NCBI GenBank assembly: GCA_021030915.1
Contig: JAGEMR010000203.1
Span: 1 to 37,837 of the forward strand
Reading direction: 5' to 3'
Length of the DNA stretch: 37,837 nucleotides
Source: Astrothelium macrocarpum
Taxonomy: Eukaryota; Ascomycota; Dothideomycetes; Trypetheliales; Trypetheliaceae
A program made the position numbers and the translations under genes. This document shows, one piece after another, positions 1 to 10,359 of the stretch. The number at the start of each line of letters is the position of its first letter. Position 1 is the first letter of the stretch. The notes beneath the pieces were generated by a model. It was not told where the DNA came from. It searched no databases and worked only from the letters and a program-made list of their open reading frames with translations.

Positions 1-76
1 GAATGAGATGAAATAATTCGGAGGTGTGGAGGTGGCCCGTTAGGGGGGGTGGTTCGTTACCAGGTACGCCGCCTTA
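1..76. mobile_element. terminal inverted repeat of a pogo/Fot1-like DNA transposon, cut by the window edge
   Basis: The reverse complement of this stretch aligns with the terminus of the transposon at 24545-26353. Both share a TA target dinucleotide, a GCGTA block, CCACCCCC, GCCACCTCCA and ATTTCATCTCATTC in the same order and spacing, with many differences between them. The terminus would end at the TTA near 74-76, so the body of the element lies to the left of the window. The divergence makes it a different subfamily from the 24545 element. Homology is by inspection only. Confidence 0.6.
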
Positions 77-444
77 CAATACGATACAATACATGTGCGC
101 TAATTTAAGTGAACATCACGCTACGGAAAAAGACGGATGAAAGAAGAAAGCTGTCTTGTCTTCTCTTTTCGACGGCGAAACTCTCGAAGTTGCATTTTCT
201 AATAAATAGGATATTTGTGCTTTCAATCATGTGAATGCTAATTTATCACCAGTCTCTACATGCTTGCTTCACCTCTGTTGTATTCCTTTCATCCACGTAT
301 TTATGTCGACTGTCCGATGCTCTCTATGGAACAAGCAAAAGAGTTAAAATCCCAAGACACCGCGCTATGCATTTATGAAGCAATTCAAGCATCCATGACC
401 TTTCCCATCCATTAGCAAAGAAAAACTTTTGGGTGACCAACCCA
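77..444. other. 3' flank of UBA3; no gene seen
   Basis: This stretch lies between the transposon terminus and the UBA3 stop codon. It is ordinary-composition DNA that should hold the UBA3 3' UTR and polyadenylation site, including an AATAAATAGG-type A/T-rich patch near 200-212. No open frame with recognisable content was found. Confidence 0.5.
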
Positions 445-1777
445 TTAGGATTTGAATACCATCTTGAACTTGAAATCGATTTGGAAAGCTGGGTCGGACA
501 CAGCGATCTCTTCTCCATCTTCCAACAACTCCTTGATCTTCCTCTTTAAGTTTGGCCTTGTTTGTTCTTCTAGCGCGGGCGGCGCCTGGTAATACAGACT
601 CTTCTCTTCAGTTCGAATCGTTGGTTTCTTCAACTGTGCCTCCGGTCGTTCCGACAAGCCTTCGATGAATTCCTTTAGTGTGGCATCCGGATTTACCTCC
701 ATGTTCCTTGCCATATTTCCACATACTGGACAATCATCCTTCTTTTCGTGGAGGAATGTATATGTGTATATGCCACTGTCGCCGTCACCAGTGTACATCA
801 TGTAATTATTCTCCAGACCCATGTATGTCGCAATCCCGTTCGTAACAATCTTGAACGCCTCATTGCAGCACGACGCCGCAATGATTGCATTCGTGCTCGC
901 AATGGCAGGGATGATATTCTTGACCACCCCCTGCGTCATGCTGTATGTAACGCCCGCGATGCCAAACTCTGCCGCCCGCGCCGAGGCCTTCTGATATAGC
1001 CACATAACATGATCAGGATCATCCATATCGAGAGTATCATTCTTCCGCTCAGCTTCCCACGCAATGATATGGGCCCACTCAATGCAATGCTGCGGCTGCC
1101 GTGGAATCGTCGCAAGCGTACACAACGGCACTGCAGCACGAGGCGCATGCATGTCCAGCTGGCACTCAAAGCAAGATGTCATAGAAGGAAAGATGACACG
1201 AGCCTGGCCCTTGAATCCCTCCGTACCGCCATCCACCATGGGCTTCAGGCTGTCTGGGTCGTCCATATCCACCATGCCGACAAGCATGGCGTTGATCCAG
1301 CGGCGAGCCTCAATACTATCCAACCCACAGATCACAACCTGGAACTGTTTGTAGTACTCTTCATCCTTGTCCTGAATCTTGCCGCAGTATGGTGTGATGC
1401 GAATGCCCTTGACACGACGCTCCACAAAGGCAGCGGCGACTTCGGCCTTAGGCTTTCCCACGTCGGCTTGGCGGAAGAGAAACTGCCGGTTGAGGTTGGA
1501 GACATCGATAGTGTCCATGTCAATGACGTGGATGTCTTTGAAGCCCGAGAGAGCGAGGTTTTTGAGAATTTCGCAACCAAGACCGCCAGCACCAATGACA
1601 AGAACTTTAGCTTTGGACAGGGTCTCTATGAGTTCGGCACCGGGCGTGCATTGCTCGTCTGTGAAAGGGCCGCGACGGGTGAGGATGTTGTCGAGATATT
1701 TCCTAGCTCTCATTAATCTTTGGAAGCCAAAGTTTTTGGCAGAATTTACCATTTTTTGCTGTCTTGATCGAAGCCAT
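445..1777 (-). CDS. uba3: NEDD8-activating enzyme E1 catalytic subunit (UBA3)
   Basis: Catalytic half of the UBA3-ULA1 heterodimer, which adenylates NEDD8/Rub1 and passes it to Ubc12 for cullin neddylation. The ATP-binding loop GAGGLG, the E1 signatures (DMDTI, NLNRQFLFR) and the catalytic Cys in PLCTLATIPR (about residue 205) are all visible. Two CxxC pairs (CFEC and CPVC, about 188-191 and 335-338) form the structural zinc site. The C-terminal part should be the ubiquitin-fold domain that recruits the E2. Preferred model: ATG at 1777, exon 1777-1750, a 43-nt intron 1749-1707 (GTAAAT...GAGAG), exon 1706-445, giving 429 aa with an N-terminus leading straight into the conserved RKYLDNILTRRGPF. 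Without splicing, an ATG at 1752 also gives a complete 435-aa frame, so the start is uncertain while the identity is not. It is divergently transcribed from TEL2. Confidence 0.95.
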
Positions 1778-2140
1778 TATCTAGAGCAGGCATTGCAGTA
1801 TCGACTGCCATATCTGCGACGCAATGGTCAGGGAGATGTTATGTTTGCTTAGTTGTTGTATCTAGGATTGGAGGCGAAGGTACGATATACAGAGCTGATC
1901 TTATCGATAACAAAGCGTGGCAATGTGCAGGGGTTGGAGTTTTGGCACAGTCGTTGGTACTTGTGGAACGCTGTAGTAACTTTAGGGCTAGGCAAGAACA
2001 CAGCCAAAGCTGCAGTCATCAGTAACTTTTGTCCGCGATTCAAAAGATTTCTCCAGACAAATCATCTCGTCATGCAAAGATATCTGCAACGCTTGCTTTA
2101 GTAGAGATGGCTTTCCATCAAACTCGCGCATATCGGGATC
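1778..2140. promoter_or_regulatory. divergent intergenic promoter region UBA3/TEL2
   Basis: 363 bp between the two divergent start codons, so both promoters must lie here. I see no strong TATA box or recognisable operator. No coding content is supported. Confidence 0.5.
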
Positions 2141-5100
2141 ATGGATGATCTACTGAAGCCAGTGAGCACTATGACCATACGAAGGAAACCAATCTCAGAT
2201 TTGGAGGCTTCAGATACTTCTCATAATACCAGAAGTCAGGAGCTGGTCAATGTCTCGTCACCTGATGACGCGCTCAGCATCTTGAAGAATGGTCCATCAT
2301 TCGCCCAGCTTTCTGCAGTCCTTGACTATCTCAAAGACACCGGCAAGTCGGAGGACGGCTTCAACATTTATGTTCCAGAGCCAAGAACGACACAAATAGC
2401 TCACGTCCTCGTGAATAATATCGTTCCGAGCTATTGGACAACGTTGAGTGGAGAAAAGTCAAGAACGGCCAAATCCGCTCCATCAAATCCTCTCAAAGCC
2501 TCCCTTGTTCAATGTCTTAGAAGCTTACCCGGAACTGGTAGTATTATTGCGCGTTTGCAGTCGTTTAACGTCATAGCTGGGACGGATGAATCACGAAAAA
2601 GAGCAATCATCGAGAGTCTAGATCTTCTCCAAGAAGTTTTGAATGGATACACCCTGGTTGATGATCTGCGGATCGGCGGTCTAGCATATTCACGGAACCT
2701 GACAAGAAGAACATTGTACTGGAAAGAAACTACCAATCTGCGGACATCGGGAAGAATAGTGACGATAGCAGCGCAAGCTGAGGACTCCATAAAAGAACTA
2801 GATTCTTCAACGGCAACGAGATGGATCGCGAACGGTGTACAATACGCTACTTGGCTTGGTCGGCAACTTGGAGGCGCCATCTCTTTCTTGACACAGGAAT
2901 CCCGTCATCAAAAGCTCGAAGGCATAGAGAAAGTTCTAGCACAGTTTGCTGGAAAGTCCATGAACTTAGGTTACCGCAGTAAGTCCAGTTGGTTGCGCAG
3001 ACATGACATATTTATTTATTCAATCCAGACGACACGATTCGAGGATATCTGAAGAGTCTTTATACATCCCAACTTTATGATCATGAAGAAGTCAAAGCTC
3101 TTGTGAAGAGTTTGCGCACATACGAGCAGTTTCAGTTTGCAGACGCGGTGCTTTCCATTCTCGCTGAGAATGACACTAATGACAAAGTCGCTTTTGAGGA
3201 TATCTCAGGGGCAGCTGGAGTCCTTACCGTACTCGTTGGGCATAATGAGAGTATCTTTGATCATCTCGTGGGAAGATTAGTCCAGGAGGGCCCAAACATT
3301 CACGACCACTCCATATTTACTTTGCGCGTAATGCTTACGATAATTTCTATGGATGAAGGTAATGATTTTTGCTGATCGTTGAGCAAAGAATGTGCTAAGG
3401 ATACGCAGATAGAATGCCACAAGTTATGGAACGGAGCATGAAGCGCTTTGGAGATAAACTCTACATCAAACATAGTCCTTTGCTCGCTCAAGAGGCTCTG
3501 GCTCAAGTGCTCCTGATTAGTGCGGGCTACATCCACCGAAAACAGCCGATGCTTCTCTTCACCATTGCACGTTCTAGTTTCCACAATGCAGGCGTCTCCA
3601 ATCGGTTGGCTGCCACATCATCCCGTGCACGATTTTTGGGAATGGTTGTTGCAACTTCCATCTCGCAGCTAGTTGATAAAGGAGATGCCAGGCTTAAATT
3701 CGATGTCGAGGAGCTAAACACAGATGAAGCAAGAGAGTACCAACGACTGATCTTGATTGAAGACAGCGTTGGCGACGACACCATTGTCGCAAAATTCCTA
3801 GAAAGGAAATGGTCGAAGACTGCAGCAGCCTCAGACAGCCCAAATCTTTCGTTGACAAAAATATCGAAGCCATTGCGAAAGAATGACGGAGATAAGATAA
3901 CTTCAGAAGTGCCGCCAACTACAACACAAAGCATGGGCCCCTCAAAGATCCAACTCCTGGATGAAGATGACGGGGATGATGACCTCATCCCTTATGCAAA
4001 GCCCGATTCCGATCCCGAAGACGACGACGAAGATCCCACGCTCGTAAATCGCAACCGGCCGTCTGCTCCTGTGTACATCCGCGATCTCATCGCCTCTCTT
4101 CGTGACACAGAGAACCACGACCGTCACGTCCTCGCTCTGCGCACCGCGCCATCGCTCATTCGTCGAAAAGCCAATTTCGGCAATGAGGTTGGCGATCACG
4201 TCGTCGAACTCGCGAATCTGTTCGCTGGTCTTGGCGATCACTTCGAGCTTGATGATTTCGCGACGTTGCGACTTCAGAGCCTGGTGGCGGTCCTGGTTGC
4301 CCGACCAAAGGAAATGGGACGCTGGTTCGCGAAGGCCTTCTTCGAGGGTGATTACTCGATCAGCCAGCGAGGTGCGGTGTTGAGCGCTATAGGTCTTGGT
4401 GCCAGGGAGCTGGCGGGCCTCGAGAATGGAGATGATCTTACAGGACCGGCAAAGGAGATGAGCAAGGCGTTCCCTTCGAAAAAGCTGCCTGAAAAGTTCC
4501 ATAAGCTGTATGGTGGTGATGATGATCCAGTCACCCGGGAGTCCAAGAAGCTTGAGCGAGGCATGATGGAGCCACTGGCTTTGAATGCAGCGGACAAGCT
4601 CTCGGGTCCAAATGCATTGAAAGTACGGACGTTTTCGAGTAGGATGGAAGTCGAAAAGAAGAGGAAGAAGCCCGTGAGCAATGAGTTTGGAAAGATTGTT
4701 GCGGATGACCTTTTCTTCCCTTTGACTGGGAGATTTCAGATGACATTACAAGCCTAGTAAGGATGTTTCCATTGCGCCAAATAATATTAGCTAACAATAC
4801 ATCGTAGTGGACGCAAATCGATCCAATCTTCCCCGCATCTCCTGCCACTCTATCTCCGAACTTTGACTCTCATCCTCCATGCCGCCGGACCTTCAGCCCC
4901 TTCGCTTCCCTCCATGACCTCAGAATTCTTCGATCTACTTCTTGGCCTGCGAGGGCATGCCATGCAAGACGATAACGTCCTCGAAGCACTCTTGTTCGCG
5001 CTCCTTACCGTCCTAGATCTCAATGCTGGCGAGGATGCAGCAACAGATGGAGGTCGAAGATTGTGCACGGAGATGGGACGAGAGCTGCTAGAGCTGCAAG

Positions 5101-5288
5101 GCTGGGTCGAAGCGGTGTTTGAGAGGCTGAACGCCAAGGGCGCGATTGGGTTGACTACCGCGGGCAAAGGCAAGGATAGTAAAGAAGAAGAGCGGGTAGG
5201 CATGCTGGCGGCTGGTGTGTTGACGAGGATTGGTGAGATTGTGAAGAAGTTTCAGAGACTTTTGCTTGGGGATATGGTTGCTTTGTGA
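2141..5288 (+). CDS. tel2: TEL2 telomere length regulation protein (TTT complex)
   Basis: Tel2/Clk2-type helical-repeat protein of the TTT (Tel2-Tti1-Tti2) complex, which works with Hsp90 to fold PI3K-like kinases (Tel1, Mec1, Tor). Exons 2141-2978, 3029-3358, 3409-4756 and 4808-5288 join in frame to 998 aa, the usual length for fungal Tel2. The introns are 50, 50 and 51 nt with GTAAGT, GTAATG and GTAAGG donors; CTAAG and CTAAC branch sites are visible in introns 2 and 3. An acidic linker (DEDDGDDD and PEDDDEDP, about 570-590) precedes the conserved Tel2 C-terminal domain, starting at APVYIRDLIASL and including RKANFGNEVGDH and YSISQRGAVLSAIGLGARELAG. The start gives MDDLLKPVST. The reading frame is intact. 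Confidence 0.92.
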
Positions 5289-5665
5289 CTATTCCAAATT
5301 GGCTACCACATTATGGGCTAGGTCCAAAGTGTCCAATTGCACGAGCAGGATATCAATGATGGTCTGATGAGCTGAACTGTAGCGTTGCGTGCATCCGGAA
5401 CCCGCGAGTATCGCAGGGGGAAGGCGTCGTCGTCCGAATCATCTTCGTTCGTGTTTTTTTATGCTGCATCGTTCTTCTTATTAATATTGATGTAACCAGT
5501 GTGCGAGCAGCTGTTCTGCATTCGCTGGAGCGTGAGATGCTTGAATCAAACTATGATAACTCTGAGACTCGCACGCCCGCAAAGTGCTTCATGCTTCTGT
5601 ATCGTATATTATCGCAAGATAAATCTAAAAGGACACCGCCTATGCGACAAATTGCCTAGCAAAAT
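5289..5665. other. intergenic, convergent 3' ends
   Basis: Space between the TEL2 stop and the stop of the FAD monooxygenase, so it should contain both 3' UTRs. It has a T-rich run followed by TATGCTGC and TTATTAATATTG near 5450-5490. No supported gene. Confidence 0.5.
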
Positions 5666-7099
5666 CTACAGCTTTGACGAAGACGATCGAAAGACGCGGG
5701 CAAGTCTCTGCTTTACAATCGCCAATATAATTTTAATCGCAGTCGTCAGGAAAGTAGGATTCAATGATCCTAGTACATAGTAAGTTCCAATCGCAATCGA
5801 GATGAGTTTGTTCGTCTGTGCGTAGTTCAGCACTTCCGTTTCCCACTGCGCGATGCTTATCTTGCCCTTCATCACTTTCTCCAGAGCTAGACAATGCACT
5901 GCGGCTTGGTTGAAACTCATCCCGCTGTGCGGCCGTAGTAGCGTCAAAGCCTCTCCCACGAGTAAAACCCTTCCGTGAAGGAAGGAGGCCCGCGGTGATG
6001 CGCAATCCCGGACAGTGGAGATAAATGGTCGGGACGTTTTATTGACCAGCTCACGGAACGGAGGATTTAGGACTTGGTCAGCTTCTGCGACGATTTTTTT
6101 CCAAACATCCGGATGCATTTTACCGGAGGGAAGGGTGGAATGATGGAAACGGCCATCGGAGTCGGTCATGATCGTGACGTATTCGACAGAGTTGGATGGA
6201 AGCTTATAGTACCAGACGTAATTCAAGAATCGTTCCCCTGGGGAAAGTGTACCAGCAGCCCCAGGCATTGCGTAACTAGCATTCAAGCGTCAGCTATTGG
6301 AACCAGATCTGGTGGCTGTCTCGGCATACCCAACTATGTATCCGCTTTTCATTGAGAACACCGAGAACCGTTTGTCAAATATTTTTCTAGTTTCTTCGGA
6401 GACTTCTTGTTCCGGCACTGTGCCTCTCCAAGCGACGTAGCCAGAGTAGTGATCCTGTATTCCAGGTACCAATCTGGACCGAATTGAGGAGTATGCGCCA
6501 TCTGCAACAATGACCAGATCAGCATCAATGCTTCTCTCAGCACTATCCTGGAAATCTTTGTATTCAACCGTAGCAATCTTGTCAGAGTAGTAAACATTAG
6601 TAGCTTCCTTTCCGACTTCATACACGACTTTCCCATCTGTTTCTGAGGATTCTGGAGGGTTGGGGTAAAAGTAACTTTTAAGGCCATCAAAATTTGCTCT
6701 GAGCCTATAGTAAAGTACATCCCAGCTGGTCAAGTTCAAAGGGAGTCCCATCAAACGTTTGACCGTGGCATCTTTGTCCAAGAATTGGAAGCCTGGACAG
6801 GCGAACGAGTACGGATCAGGAACGCGATCATGTTGCTTCAAGCACTCAAGACCCTGCGGCCCAGTACCCATTCCAGCCGCATAATCAGTCCGTATTGATG
6901 ACGGGTTCTTGTCTAAGATTCGCACGGTGTGGCCCAGGTGCTTGAGCATGACGCCATGAAGCAGGCCGGCCAACGATCCGCCGATCTGTGACAAGCGCGT
7001 CAGAGGAGGTCAAAACAAAAATCGGCGTAGGCTACAACTTACAATGACAACACTGAGACTCTTTTCTCGCTTGATATCATCATCAAAAATGCCAGCCAT
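5666..7099 (-). CDS. FAD-dependent aromatic-hydroxylase-type monooxygenase
   Basis: Group A flavoprotein monooxygenase of the UbiH/PheA-like superfamily, closest in appearance to the 2,6-dihydroxypyridine 3-monooxygenase-like fungal group; the substrate is unknown. Exons 7099-7043, 6985-6330 and 6275-5666 give 440 aa. The introns are 57 nt (GTAAGT...CACAG) and 54 nt (GTATGC, CTGAC branch, GCTAG). Splicing restores the Rossmann motif SVVIIGGSLAG (residues 16-26) and the segment YIVGYAMPG. The DG motif is VADGAYSS (about 181-182). The second FAD motif, usually GD, reads GEALTLLRPHSG (about 345-356), a Glu for the normally invariant Asp. No signal peptide or membrane anchor is obvious. Neighbours are unrelated, so no pathway is implied. 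Confidence 0.88.
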
Positions 7100-8063
7100 G
7101 GTGCTTGGAAAGGGACTGAAGGATTAACGACACCTACAAGAAGCAACGTGTAGCGTCGCATTGCGAGATACAACGGATTTGAGGTTCAGCTTCACCCGTT
7201 CGTGCCGCAAAAAAATTTTATTTGCCCTAGGCTCCTTATCAAATTCCACGAATACGACCAAGCATGGTTCTACATTAGCATTAATAAACTATCTTAATAT
7301 TAAAGATTAGCTTGATGATAATATCGAATGTTAGAATACGTTGTCTGCTGTGATTTGGCTGATCATGTTCTCGCAAAATTGAATTTTTGGAGTGCGAAGA
7401 GATGAAGCTGAACCTTAAATCCGCTAGAGGAGACGGAGGTGGAACGAAGGCGGCCATTTGCCCTAGGCACCTACCATAGACAACAGAGAGGTTTGTCCAA
7501 GCAACCTCTGTTCTTTGCAATGAATAGTTGCTCTGATGCGGAATATAGGGGAATCATTGGTGTAGCCGCGACCACAGGTACGGAACTAATTATATAAGCG
7601 CCCGTTTCGGTTCGGTTCGGCGCTGCTTTAACTCGGTCGGCCACTAAATTATCGGTTCAATCACACTCTCATTTCAACGCCTTTTCTTCCCCGTTCCTAA
7701 TTCAAAAGTGTACGCTGCTCTGATCTTCAACATGATATTAAATCCGCTCAACCTCCTGCCGACGTAACCTTCTTTTGTGCTGACAATGAGATTTGTTCTA
7801 AAGAGTCCTGCACGCGATGCAACAGTCTCGGAGCCAGTGCAAAGACTGAAGCACGAGCATCCGGGAGAGAGACCCTGCCAAGAGAGTTGAGGATCACACA
7901 AAAGACAGGAAGAGTTGGTCTGATAGGTTGGACGGTGCATGTATGAGTTGACCAATAACTTGCTGTATAAGGGAACAGCGGGACGCTGACCATCCACCAG
8001 CAGACGATCTCGCCAGCCGTGCCGATGGACTTCAGCTCATCATATGTGCATTTCCCAAATAGT

Positions 8064-8355
8064 ATGTTCTGGAAGCAGGCACCAGTTTTATGTTATTCAA
8101 CACTGCTCGCATGGCGGTATGGTCGAGCCAGGCCTTAAGCTTTCAAGGGGGGACGTGCTCCGGCTAGACTTGTAGATAGACTTCGGCAAGTTTAGCCTAT
8201 CTTCAACTCTTGATCAGCCTATCTTCAAGTCTTGCTCAGCCTTGCTTCAGCTTTCCTGCTGGGGACCAAGGTAAGCATGTTGACGAACAGCCGCCTCCAT
8301 ACATCCAGCTCAAATTTCAATGCACGTTTCCACCATGTGATGTTCTGGAAGCAGG
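8064..8355. repeat. dispersed direct repeat upstream of the peptidase gene
   Basis: ATGTTCTGGAAGCAGG occurs exactly at 8064-8079 and 8340-8355. The roughly 20 bases before each copy are also similar (TGCA...TTTCC...), so the duplicated unit is about 35 bp with erosion. Its role is unknown. Confidence 0.6.
8194..8255. repeat. 22-bp tandem repeat, nearly three copies
   Basis: Units begin AGCCTATCTTCAA at 8194 and 8216, with a third, shorter and more diverged unit at 8238. It lies about 380-440 bp upstream of the cysteine peptidase start codon. Confidence 0.7.
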
Positions 8356-8524
8356 ACTGTGGGACCAAGTTAAGCCACTTGACTTTGGCTGGCTCAAGCT
8401 GTTTGTATGCCTACAAAGCTTCGGAACTTCATCTCTTCAGCTGGCTCGATCTATAACTTAATTCAATGATGAACTGATAAGCTAGCTGATGCAGATGTAC
8501 CCGTAACCCCAGAGGGTGTGCTCT

Positions 8525-8532
8525 TATATAAA
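8525..8532 (+). promoter_or_regulatory. TATA box of the cysteine peptidase gene
   Basis: TATATAAA lies 100 bp upstream of the ATG at 8632 and is followed by a short leader without another start codon in a good context. Spacing is typical for a fungal TATA promoter with a leader of about 70 nt. Confidence 0.55.
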
Positions 8533-8631
8533 GGGGGTTGCATTACCGAAGACTATCTTGGAATTCATCTCATCGGAACCCCTCAATAACAGAAATCTGT
8601 CTGTACAGGCTGCTGCATAGGCGACCCGAAA

Positions 8632-9793
8632 ATGGCTCAAGATCCACTACAAGTACCTTCCGTGCCTTCACAGGCTGCGTATGGCTTCGGTACGGGCTGG
8701 ATTCGTGACAAAGACGACCACAACGATAAGCTCCTGGTTGATTTATACAGCAAGCCACATCTCGACATAAAAGAGGTCTACCAGGCCATTGTTGAAACGG
8801 CGGAAAAACGCACGAAAGTCACCTTGGAAGACTCTTGTCCGCCAGTGTACCACCAGTTCGGTCTCGGGAGCTGTGTTGCCAATGCTACTGCCTCCGCACT
8901 TCGCTTCGCATGGCAGAATACTGTCGTGAACCTCTCCAAGCCATATGATGAGTTCGACCCTTCACGGTTGTGGATCTGGTACTATGCAAGACAACTAAAC
9001 AACAAACGACACGACCAAGAGTTCAGAGACACTGGCTGCCACATTAGGAATGCTTTGAAAGTGCTGAAAAACATGGGCTTTTGTACAGAGGAAGATTGGA
9101 GATACTTGGACGATAAGGAATTAGCTGCTGGTAAGCTTCACAAAGGCAGACTTTCAACACGAGAAACGGTTCAGCATATAATGTTTTTCTAAGGCAGCTC
9201 CTTTATTTGCTCATATTGTTTGTGCTAACTCGTTGCTGTAAGTCCAAGCATACAAGGAGACCAGCAAAGACCCGGGCGCACTGCCCACCGGCTGCCGGGC
9301 AGGCATCGTACCAGACGCGGCTAAGAAGAGTGCCGCCAAATCCTTCGATTTTGGCTTCGATTATCATCGCATCCGAAGCCTCTCCGATGCTGAAGACAAA
9401 GCTGCAGCGGCTGACACTGTCATCAAGCAGATGTGTGCCTGCTTGGCAGAGGGCTTTCCTATCATCTTTGGCTTTAGCTTGTTTTACGAAGCTGGCGGCA
9501 AAACCGAGGAGTTCTTTGATGAGGATAATTGGACATTCTTTGATCAGGATAATTTGAGAAATTGTGTCTTCGATGTTGACCTGAAGAATCGAGGTGAAGC
9601 TAGTGGGTTAGGCCATGCCGTGCTTTGTGTTGGCTATGACAATAGTAAGAGGCTGTTCCGCGTCATGAACTCTTGGGGCGATGGCTGGAGGGATAAGGGA
9701 TACTTCTGGATGCCATTCTCCTGGTTTGAGCAATCAAACACGACATACGACCTATGGACGATCCGTCCCCATTCTGCGCCTTTGATCAGATAA
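8632..9793 (+). CDS. papain-like (C1 family) cysteine peptidase
   Basis: Predicted cysteine endopeptidase. Exons 8632-9130 and 9243-9793 give 349 aa; the 112-nt intron has donor GTAAGC, a GCTAAC branch and acceptor TGTAAG, and the reading phase matches (DKELAA joins to VQAYKETSKD). All four active-site positions are present: Gln75 and Cys81 in HQFGLGSCVANATASA, His291 in GLGHAVLCVGYD, and Asn309 in MNSWGDGWRDKGYFW. There is no signal peptide and no recognisable I29 propeptide; the first 60 residues are hydrophilic, suggesting a cytosolic enzyme or an unusual activation route. The form resembles the compact C1 peptidases of bacteria and protists more than secreted cathepsins. C1 papain-like enzymes are sparse in filamentous ascomycetes, so transfer is possible but unproven here. 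Confidence 0.88.
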
Positions 9794-10359
9794 CATGGCC
9801 CTATTTCATGAGGCCTAGAGGGCTGGTTTGAACGTGAACAGCTTCATTGTTATTGATAGAATGCAATTGTAGCTTAATTGAGCAGGCATGTGTAATCGAA
9901 TGGCTGCTAGCTCTAAGTCTCCTTGAGTTCCACATTTATAAACCGGGACAACGTCAGGGCTACCTACTCTGTATACTGTGACGGTTTAATTTCGTTTTAG
10001 TTGTTTATCTGGTTTATAACATGGTATCATTTATTTTCTTAGCCTTCGACGAGAGGAGACGTCACATGAGGACCAACTCAATCACTAACTTCGTTCTGTA
10101 ATCTACACACATTCCTCAAGAATGGCAATCGGTTTTTATTTACACTATGGGTTTGACAGACCAGCGATTTTTCACAAGCAATCAGTTGCGAAACAATCGA
10201 CGCAGAGGCTGTGAAGCGCTTCTCCTCCCTGTAATTTTGCTTTGTCGGCTTCTAATGTCATATGGAAAGGATGCCTATGTCTGTCTTGATGCTTAAGGAT
10301 TGAAAAGCGTGGATATGGGAACGTCTCAATTGTTTGGAAGTCGCATAGCTGACTTTCTA
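9794..10359. other. intergenic, convergent 3' ends
   Basis: 566 bp between the peptidase stop and the HET-domain gene stop. Moderately AT-rich, with T-rich stretches consistent with 3' UTRs. No supported gene. Confidence 0.5.

Larger units (their letters stand above)
7100..8631. other. 1.5 kb intergenic, promoter sides of the monooxygenase and the peptidase
   Basis: Several short open frames occur (minus frames at 7281-7520 and 7674-7997, plus frame at 8210-8461) but none has recognisable content, splice context or a domain. The stretch holds a TTCGG microrepeat near 7605-7620, 22-bp tandem repeats at 8194-8255 and a 16-bp direct repeat (8064-8079 and 8340-8355), listed separately. Confidence 0.5.

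Noticed and set aside
1009..1852. Long plus-strand frames opposite UBA3
   Set aside because: Antisense shadows of the conserved minus-strand gene.
7674..7997. 107-codon minus-strand frame in the large intergenic region
   Set aside because: An alternative frame of 81 codons overlaps it almost fully, and neither shows a domain or a promoter.
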